From Hirudinaria manillensis (taxonomy: Eukaryota > Annelida > Clitellata > Hirudinida > Hirudinidae): 64,000 nucleotides of DNA. Of the stretch, positions 46,363-64,000 are shown one piece after another. Where the stretch lies: contig CM067534.1 in assembly GCA_034509925.1 (NCBI GenBank), positions 2,957,501 through 3,021,500 of the forward strand, written 5' to 3'. The notes under the pieces are model-generated. The model made no database searches. It was not told where the DNA came from and saw only the letters and a list, made by a program, of their open reading frames with translations. The position numbers and the translations under genes are program-made. The stretch's first letter is position 1. Each line of letters starts with the position of its first letter.

Positions 46363-46622
46363 AATTATATTGCCGATTAATTAATTTAAATAATTAATTA
46401 AATTTAGTGGCAATATAATTTGAGAATTAAATTGGTGCTATTCAGACTCTTTGGTTGTGTACCTTGACAAATGGATTTATCTCGGAAAGTAGAGCGAGAA
46501 TTAGAGAGAACAGCAGATTTCAAGACTTAGACATTTGAAGCATCTTGCATCTTCCAAGCCATCTGACAACTTTCAATAAACCTGACCTTCTATAATTAGT
46601 TTGAGGACCCCGGGTTATTACA
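46324..46622 (+). repeat. 3' LTR
   Basis: 299 bp, same sequence as the 5' LTR as far as I can read. The stop codon of the SAP ORF lies inside it (46360-46362). Confidence 0.92.
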
Positions 46623-46789
46623 GTACTATATGTCAAAGATTAGTTTTGTCATAGTAATTCCTCTGATGTTTTAAAATTTATCTGAAATGTGACCGTTTAT
46701 TTTCTTTTGTCTCAATAAATTTATTTGATATTTCTATTCAAAATGTGGAGTTTTATTTAATTCGACGATGTTTAAAACAAAAATTTAAT

Positions 46790-49606
46790 TCAATAGTGTA
46801 TGGATTTATCCTCATCGTCTAGTTGCAGAGCTGGAAGGTCTTCAGACAGACAACATTTGTTTTGCACCGAGGAACCGATCTCTTCAGAAAGGTAAAATTC
46901 CTCTTGAATTGCTGAACTGATCTGTTCAGAAATGTAACATCCCTCTTGAACTGCTGAACTCTCCTCTCCAGAAAAGCAAAATTCGCTTTGCACCTCGGAA
47001 CCCTCCTCTCCGGAGAGACACTCTTCGTCATGCATCGCTAGATCTTTCTCGGAAGTTTTGTGAAGTTCAGCTGTCATTTCCGCGTTGAGACTAAAACATA
47101 ACACATTTATTATTAGAATAATTTTAATCAAATCAACTCTCCCGATAAGTTTACTTGCCTGCATTTAGAAACTAAAATGCAATCATCATCGTTGATCTTG
47201 TATACGGACAGGAAACCATCTTCAGTGAACACAACAACATGGAGAACGCCATCAAACCTAAGAAAAACCAAAGGTTAGCAATCGCATAGTTATTTTCATA
47301 TTTAATTGACAACCACATTGATACGGTATGTGTTTTGATATGTATCAAGCTTCTAGCACAAGCTTCCAAATCTTTAAATTTTTAACTAATTTTATAACAT
47401 CTTCACGAAAATGCATGGCATATCAAGAGCCGAGACTCAATTAAACAATTCAATGGTCAGCCAATTTTTTTCAGGAAATCACGGTCTCCCATTAGAATTG
47501 ACACAATTTTAAATTAAATTAAGCAAAGTTGCTGCCGAAAATACGTAATTATCATCAAGCTCTTGTATGCTTAAAAGATATTTTACCCCGTCACTGTCGA
47601 AATATTCCTAACGTGATTTCCAGATAACCTGACCTTTAGAAATGACCTCGACTGAGTGCACACATCGTATACCTGCTTGTGGACGTAAGCAGCAGACGAA
47701 GAGATCATGCCACCAAAGTAAGACGTCCAACCCTCGCTGTAGCTGAGTCGTACAAATAAATGACAAATTTGGTTAATACAGGTTTACAAGATTACAAATA
47801 TTAGATGCAACCCATTAATGATTTAATGTAATTACTTACTTTACTGTCATATCAGATGAGGGCGCCAGAAAATAATTGGCACACGATTTCACAGAACCAC
47901 CGATGTATTCTGACCAGCTTTGCTCTTTGCTTCTATAAAATTAATTTATTAAATAATTTCAAACACGTATATATATTTATAAAATAGTTCGAAATAAGTA
48001 TTACAATAAATATAATAATAAGACCAATGATTTCAAATTTCATTAACTGACGCTTTCAATGCTAATATGAATTAGGCAATAAATATTCAGATAAAAAAAG
48101 ATTTAAAGACTTACTTAACCCACGGAAGAGCGTATTTGAACACGTGGACAGTTCCAGAGCTGCCAGAAGAGACGAGAAAACTTGCTTCCCAGCAAAAGGA
48201 TAGCGAGTAGATGTCAACATTCCTGCAAGAAATGAATTCCAATTTGAAGGATTCCATGTTTAAGTTTACATATTTATAAAATAATTCAAAATAAGTATTA
48301 TAATAAATATAGATTTAATTATATATATCTTAATAATTAATGATTTAAGTATAATATAGTAATAGGCTATATAATAAAGACAGAACCTCTGGATGCCTCT
48401 TCTGCATTCGTACACATTGGTCCCGTTGGGGATGGATATCAATCTAATGACAGTTCCCTGAATTGAATTAAAGAATAGAAATTTAGTCATGTTCTCTTAC
48501 GCGTCTTACATTAAATATTTAGTATATTTTTATTATAATTGTATTAAATTGAATGATTATTATTATATTAACGATCTAAAAACTTAAGCTACCATTAAAA
48601 TAATCATTAAAAAGCAAAGAATTATAATATTAACATTTTTGGAGGCTGTTGCCAAAACGAATTCTGTTGGATGGAAAGCCAATGTGACCACTTGGCTGTT
48701 ATGGGCTCGAATATTGGCGACACATTTCTGCAACAACAAAAAAAATTATTATTTTTCATGGCAGAAGATGATAATAAATAAATAAAATAAATAAAAATAA
48801 TAAATCAGTAAGCACTGAGTCAGAGAGTTAACCAACCTTCGAATTTGTGTTAAAGACGCTGATGTCTCCTGATGTCTCGCCCGTGGCGATAACCAAATAA
48901 CTTTCATTTCCGGAAGCTTGAGACAAAGCGAAAAGACAGTCTTTACCTGAATTCACTCCCATTCGGAACTTGGCTCTATAGTCGACCATGTCGTGAGCGC
49001 TTAGTACACCTTTGCAGTCTACCACCATGACCTGTGATTGATTAAATACACATTTCATCGTGAGTGTTGGGCGGAGTTGGGATCATTAAAAGAATGATCA
49101 TATAAAAGTTGAAAACCTACAGAATTGTTTGATTTAATACCCGTAATGGTTCTAGGATATGATTTGGTCTTTAGATGATCACCGCTGACCATTTGAACCA
49201 TGTCCAAATGTTCAGGGGTAGACCTGGAAACCATGCACAAAACATCGGTGGCAAACAGCTGTTCTACCAAAGAGACCAGAGGTTTTTCTGAAATGATGTT
49301 ATTAAATTTCTGAATAACTGGCGTCAACGTATTTGAATGAAATTGAAGAAAAATGGTCAACAAATGAAGCTTACGAATTTCAAAGATCTTCTTGAAATCT
49401 TTCAATCTGAATACCCTAACGTCATTGTTAGTGGCCACAAAAATAGACCTGCAATTGCATCAAATAACCTTTATTATTAACATCGCAATTTTTATTACGA
49501 TTTGCAATTTTTAAAATAAAACAAATGAAAACAAATCCTGCAACACTCACGTTAAGTCATAATTAAAGTTGATAAAATTCAACCCTTCTTTGCAATCTTT
49601 AAGCAT
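46790..49606 (-). CDS. WIPI1/2-type PROPPIN, copy A (autophagy beta-propeller)
   Basis: Minus-strand exons: 49606-49551, 49448-49375, 49287-49121, 49031-48837, 48727-48635, 48457-48387, 48222-48115, 47932-47840, 47742-47587, 47257-47159 and 47090-46790, giving 470 aa. WIPI proteins are seven-bladed WD40 propellers that bind PI3P/PI(3,5)P2 and recruit autophagy machinery. The diagnostic stretch reads GTVIRLISIPNGTNVYECRRG, so the L/F-RRG motif is C-RRG here: both lipid-binding arginines remain but the hydrophobic residue is replaced. HNSQVVTLAFHPT and ATASKN match blade 5. Intron 10 has a GC donor (CAG|GCAAGT); a GT four bases later would instead give a short tail ending in a stop. With the GC donor the tail carries about four 14-residue acidic repeats (SGEEGSEVQSEF-type). 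AATAAA lies on the minus strand at 46752-46757. Confidence 0.85.
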
Positions 49607-51024
49607 CCTGATATTTAGGCTTTAGGCGTATATGTTTGTTTATAAATGTTATGCAAACTCAAATAAAAGCTCGTTAATTTCGGACAAATAAAAGAATTGA
49701 ATTTTTATTTCAACAAAGCAGTTTTTGCGTTGTTACTTCATAACATTTTAAAAACCAAATTTTAAAAGATTAATTTTAAATATACATTCGGTTGAATAAC
49801 CGTTGAAAACTTGATCAGCATAATTATTGTTCTCAGTTTAAAATCTTTAAAATTAATTTCACAAGCTCATCACAATCTGTTCAATGAACGCAGATTTTTT
49901 CTTAAAAGCAGGTGTATGTTTATTCAAGGTCGTTTTATCTATCTTTACGACAAATATTAGTCACAAACATTCCCCCAGTATGGAATATATAAATCTTTTT
50001 TTTTATGATTCTCAGCAGTACCTGAAATTATGTTAAGTTATTGTTTTATTACTCTGATTAACCAACAATTAAACATCTCTTCAAATCCAGGTATAAAAAA
50101 ACGAACGGAATCGAATGATACTGTCAATAAAACTCCTTTTTCTTCAATCAAACGAAGTATCAATTCATTCCTTTGTTGCATGAGGTAACCAGTCTTTCAG
50201 TCAATAACTATGAAAACTTGCACCATTGATGAATGTCTCGAAAATCTCGGTGTTTGTACGCACAACTCGTTTTGCATAAACTCCATAGGAAGCTATAATT
50301 CTCTGTATTTGGAATATGATATTGCTTATACAAACTAATACTTTTACAAATGACAATAAAAATACTAATGGATTTTTCCCCCAAAATTATCAAGAAAGTT
50401 TGATCGGATATCGGAAACGATCCAGAATCTTAAGCAATCTTAAGCCTAGTTTCATTTCATATATAAATTTATTTTTTAAAAATTGTCAAATCTCTTTATA
50501 ATGCATTTTTAATATATTTTTTTAAAAATCTTTTAATTATCTATGCTGGTTATATCTGCTTCTAAAATAAAATTGTCATCATGGCTGCCCCTCCTAGTTA
50601 CATTAAAAGTTTATTTTATAGTTTACCAACCCATCATGCACCATATGCGACTGGATATCGATTTCTAGGAATAGGTTCTTACCTCCGAGAAATGGGCAAC
50701 TGATATTTTTTGAATTAAACTTACCATTCCGTAACAAGAATTAAAGTTATTTCTTAACCAGAATTATGATTGAGTTATTATTTAAATTACTATCTTATTA
50801 TGCTTATTATTCATCAGCCCGTTTCCATTGATCATCATCCACGGATGATCAGCCACGAATTTTCTGCTCAGTGCACTTCTAACAAATTTAGTCTTTACGG
50901 AAATTTGTATTACCCATTAATCCAAACGGAGACGATATTATACAACGTAATATTTTATTATCACAATATGAAAACGTCGAATTTTTCAAAACAAAACGGT
51001 GCTTCTGTGCAAAGTTGTAACAAT
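49607..51024. other. Intergenic region between the WIPI copies
   Basis: It should contain the copy A promoter and the copy B 3' UTR (AATAAA on the minus strand at 50954-50959). On the minus strand near 50024-50160 two short segments resemble LRR exons 6 and 7: one ends GFEE like RFEE, the other starts VLLRII like VLLNVI. This may be a relic of a third LRR copy. I see no intact gene. Confidence 0.4.
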
Positions 51025-53397
51025 TCATTCAGCAACTCCCACTACGTCATCAACACTTGCAGTGCTTTCGTGAGAATCATCTCCTGCGGGGCACCATGCC
51101 CTTAGTACTTCTATTGGCACCTTTCCAGTAACAGGACTGAAAAAAAATCAGGAAATTTAACATCAGCTTTTCTAGCCTTTCCTTTGAAATTATAAATTTT
51201 TATATTTTAAATTACCTATATTTGGAGACTAAACTACAACTGCTTCCTTCTTTCAACTCGTAAACAGATATATAGCTATCTTCAGTGAAGACGACAACAC
51301 GCATAACGCCCTCAATACTGTATCATTAAAAGAAAATTCAATTTTAACTTAGTTTAATAAATTCACGAAATTAATCGATTCAATCGAATGTTGACGGCAT
51401 ATTGCAAAAATTTATCAAGACTTATACCTGGCGATGGTTGAAATGTTCTTCAGAGATTCCTCAGAAGGCCAGATTTTCTGGAATGACCTTGCCTGGTTAC
51501 ACACCTCATACATCTGCTTAGGTATATAAGTAGCAGACGATGAAATCATGCCACCCAGGTACGATATCCATCCTTGTCTGGGACTTAATAAATGAAAATT
51601 ATTATTTAAATGGGCCGTTTAATTCAGTAATTAGAATGGTCGGGTTTTTTTTAAAACTTACTTTATGGTCATGTCGTGCAAAGGTGCCAACAAGGTATTG
51701 GCAGATGATTTTATTGCTCCGCCAATGTACTCAGACCAGCTCTGGTCTTCAGTACTAGGGAAAAAATGGTTTCATTAACTAGTATTGCCAAAATATTCTT
51801 ATAATAATTGAATAAAAAAATAATGCAAAGCCAAACTATTTTCAAACTTACTTCTGTGATGGAAGGTAATACTTGAATACGTGGACAGTTCCAGTGCTCC
51901 CAGAACAGACGAGATAATTTGAATCTCGACTGAATGACAACGAGTAGATGTCAGCATTCCTAAAATAGAAAAGTAATCCTTACTTCATGCTACTTAATAT
52001 TTAAATCATCGAACTTCATGCTATTTAAAAATAAATGAATAATACCTTTGAATTCCTCTTCTGAATTCGAACAATTTAGTTCCATTTGGAATGGAAATCA
52101 GTCTAATAACGGTTCCCTAAAATGTCCAAATCGTTTGGTTACATCTCGGTTAATACAAATAGAATGCAAATGCAGTTTTGTTAGTAATTTGTTATCACCT
52201 TTTTTGAAGCAGTCGCCAAAACTTGTTCTGTCGGATGGAAAACCATACTTGCCAAAGAACTGTTGTGAGCGCGAATAACTACGACTTTTTTCTATAAAAT
52301 CGCGAGAAAATTTTATTCGATAAATATACAAATTCGAAAATATATATAATATACAATGTATATACTCATATGTATATATATACATATGAGTTTCTATTCT
52401 TCTTTCAAAGGAAACGCTAGTGTACCAACCTGAGCGAAGATGTCGAAAATCTCGATGTCCCCTGATGCCATTGAAACTGGAGATGCCAAATAATTACCGC
52501 CTTCAATAGCTTGAGACAAGGCAAAAGGACCCTCGAAACCAGAGGGTCTTCTGAGAGTTTTCATGGGTTTGAACTCTGACATTTCGTAAAAATTGAAGCC
52601 ATCCCTACAACCGACTACTTTGACCTGAAAATTGATTGGAGGATTATTAATATTAGCCAATTATTTAAGTCTAACTCCGAGTGTATACTAATGACAAGTA
52701 AATCGCTAATATCTGATTTATTTACGAAATTTTTGAATCAATTACAGATTATTCATATTATTGGTTTACTATTGTGTTACAATTATTAGTAAAATTATTA
52801 AACTATTAAATGCTTTAAAAATGTCTTGGGAAAATATTCTTATCAGAGAAGAATACTTACATATTTATTGGATTTAATGTCCAATATCTCTGAGGGGAAG
52901 TTCTTAGAAGGGAGAGTCGATTTGTCTGAAATGCGTATCATGTCCATTTTCCTTGGCGAAACTCTGGTCACCACACACAGGATATCAGTTCCCCATAACT
53001 GTACCATCAAGTGAGCACATTCTTTTTCTGAAATTCATACAAGGAAGTTGTCAATATTGCAGTAGGATTGTTCAACAGCGATGGTACGGATACGGATGGT
53101 TGCAAATGGTGAAGCGTGTCAGATCACTTACTGCTCTCATAAAGGGTCACAAAATTCTCTAGACCAAATACCTTTATTTCGTCTTTTGTGCTGACAAATA
53201 ATGATCTGAAAAAATGAATTAGGTGATTCAATCTAGCCAGTCATTATGTGTAATACGATGGGAGTTCGAGCTTGGGAACAAAATTATCGAAGGCATTGTC
53301 AGTCTGAATAACGGAAATGTTTTGAATAATCCGAAACTTACGTTAAATCATAATTAAATGCGGCACATAACACCCCAATGTCGCTAGCGTCTGCCAT
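51025..53397 (-). CDS. WIPI1/2-type PROPPIN, copy B
   Basis: Minus-strand exons: 53397-53342, 53205-53132, 53027-52861, 52624-52430, 52291-52199, 52116-52046, 51959-51852, 51754-51662, 51583-51428, 51317-51216 and 51136-51025, giving 408 aa. The first nine exons have the same lengths as copy A (56, 74, 167, 195, 93, 71, 108, 93, 156 nt) and all phases agree. The lipid-binding motif is intact (KLFEFRRG), followed by ADIYSLSFSRDSNYLVCSGSTGTVHVFKY, which resembles human WIPI2 more than WIPI3/4. All introns are GT-AG. It lacks the acidic repeat tail of copy A. As the copy with the canonical motif it is the better candidate for the conserved autophagy function. It is divergent from KAT2 with about 1 kb between the start codons. 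Confidence 0.88.
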
Positions 53398-54440
53398 TCT
53401 AATGACTTATTAATAAGACTGCTCAAGTAATGCTTTTGCGTTTATTTTTATGTACTTTCAAAATTCCTGTACCTTAGCAATCCTTCTTTTAAAAGATTTG
53501 CGTTTCGCTTATTTCGAAATATCGTGACAATAAAATTGCAAAATATATTTCCATATTAAATAAATATATTTTTAAATTTGCATATATTTCTATCTGCCGA
53601 TTAGTTAAAGACATTAAATTGTCTGACTATCATTCATTCGCTCAACAAGATAAGAAACATATATAAAGTGAATTTATGTATATTTCCATTTTGGATGTTA
53701 TTTCAATTATTTGACCGCAAATGTCTCAAGATGTTGCAGACGCCAATGCAGGGAGAACTTTTTCTAGTCAATTACTTTTGTTTGGGAATATATATATATA
53801 TATATATTGCTTGATATGTAAATCCCACAATTTAAATAATTGAACATGACTAATTTACGTTTTAATCTAGCTAAAATAAAGTTTAACGAACTATTCCGTC
53901 CTTGATATTTAGAGGCAGGCTAATTTGAGGAGGCTGTTTTGATTTGGGTTATTTTGTCGAGGGGTGACACGAATAAGTATTTTTTGTCTAAATAATAAAG
54001 CATAATAAAACTGAAAATTAATGCAGTCTAAAAAAAGTATAACAAGTTAATGTGATCACAAAAAAAATTCATTTATTTTTGTTTAGTATACCGCCATTGT
54101 TTTCAGCTTACTCCACTTTTAAATGGTTTTATCGTAAACCTAATTATGTCAACAATTTGTTATAAGTTTTACCGGTGATCAAAGCAATTTCAGACGATGC
54201 ATTTTTTCTTTGCCACTTTAAAAATATGTTGTAACATATGAGGTTCGTCTAATTCTATATTAACCTGCCTGTCGTCATCAACTTTATCAAAAATATTGAT
54301 GTGGATTTTGTTTATATGAGAATTGATGGTATGATGTTGCCTCCTTTTGACATTTTTTTGCTTGACGGGAATATTTTAACGTTACAGGGAATTTTGTCTT
54401 CTAATTTTTTGACAACTTTTGAAAACTCAACTTGAATGTT
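53398..54440. promoter_or_regulatory. Divergent intergenic region between WIPI copy B and KAT2
   Basis: The 1043 bp between two opposite start codons must contain both promoters and any 5' UTRs. It is AT-rich with a (TA)n run at about 53791-53808 and no CpG-rich core. I see no gene in it. Confidence 0.4.
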
Positions 54441-63912
<9,472 letters not shown>

Positions 63913-64000
63913 TTTTGCAAAAAAAAAAAACTGAACTGATTTAATTTTTGTATAAATCATGGCTTATCTCAAATTTATTTCTGCCACCAAAAAGAACACG

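Larger units (their letters stand above)
44916..46622 (+). mobile_element. Small LTR retrotransposon (TRIM-like) carrying a SAP-domain ORF
   Basis: Two 299-bp direct repeats (44916-45214 and 46324-46622) start TG and end CA and read as identical. They are flanked by a 4-bp duplication GTAC (44912-44915 and 46623-46626). The internal 1109 bp contain a tRNA-Leu primer site, one ORF and a purine tract before the 3' LTR. No protease, reverse transcriptase or integrase is present, so movement would need proteins from another element. LTR identity implies a very recent insertion. It lies between the LRR and WIPI tandem pairs. Confidence 0.9.

Overview
This is a metazoan nuclear window, very AT-rich and crowded with microsatellites. 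Genes have many small exons with GT-AG introns. Families present are animal ones: a D2-type dopamine receptor, WIPI autophagy proteins and the histone acetyltransferase KAT2. RLE-type and CR1/jockey-like non-LTR elements, a small LTR element and two short interstitial CCCTAA (TTAGGG-type) tracts also point to an invertebrate bilaterian. A lophotrochozoan (annelid-like) genome is my best guess, at low confidence. I saw no prokaryotic features, rRNA, tRNA gene or CRISPR.

Layout. (1) 1-4157 is AT-rich flank with no supported gene, containing a G-quadruplex-prone strand and nuclear-receptor-like half sites. (2) 4158-28554, minus strand: a six-exon D2-like dopamine receptor of 932 aa, reconstructed with consistent splice phases. 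Its introns hold long microsatellites, a 5'-truncated LINE end (6058-6482), a second tail of it (19719-19805), a relic of an RLE element (about 24676-24912), a pair of perfect RFX X-box matches and recurrent CRE palindromes. (3) 30992-43886, minus strand: two tandem leucine-rich-repeat genes with matching 11-exon structure. Intron 9 is 87 bp in one copy and about 6.55 kb in the other. The large intron holds a pentanucleotide satellite and a head-to-tail pair of R2-superfamily (RLE) retrotransposon units. (4) 44916-46622: a 1.7-kb LTR element with 299-bp LTRs that read as identical, a tRNA-Leu primer site and a single ORF that starts with a SAP domain. (5) 46790-53397, minus strand: two tandem WIPI1/2-type genes with identical intron positions and phases. 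(6) 54441-63912, plus strand: the complete 17-exon KAT2 (GCN5/PCAF) gene, 784 aa, divergently oriented from the second WIPI gene.

No operon-like or pathway link joins these genes. The recurring theme is local tandem duplication (LRR pair, WIPI pair, retroelement pair, duplicated splice-site segments). The most unusual object is the RLE pair: the only ATG upstream of the full unit's N-terminal zinc finger lies in the 3'-terminal region of the copy before it. That region is conserved, in a coding-like way, in a diverged relic 9 kb away. This recalls the HeT-A arrangement, in which one copy's 3' end serves the next copy.
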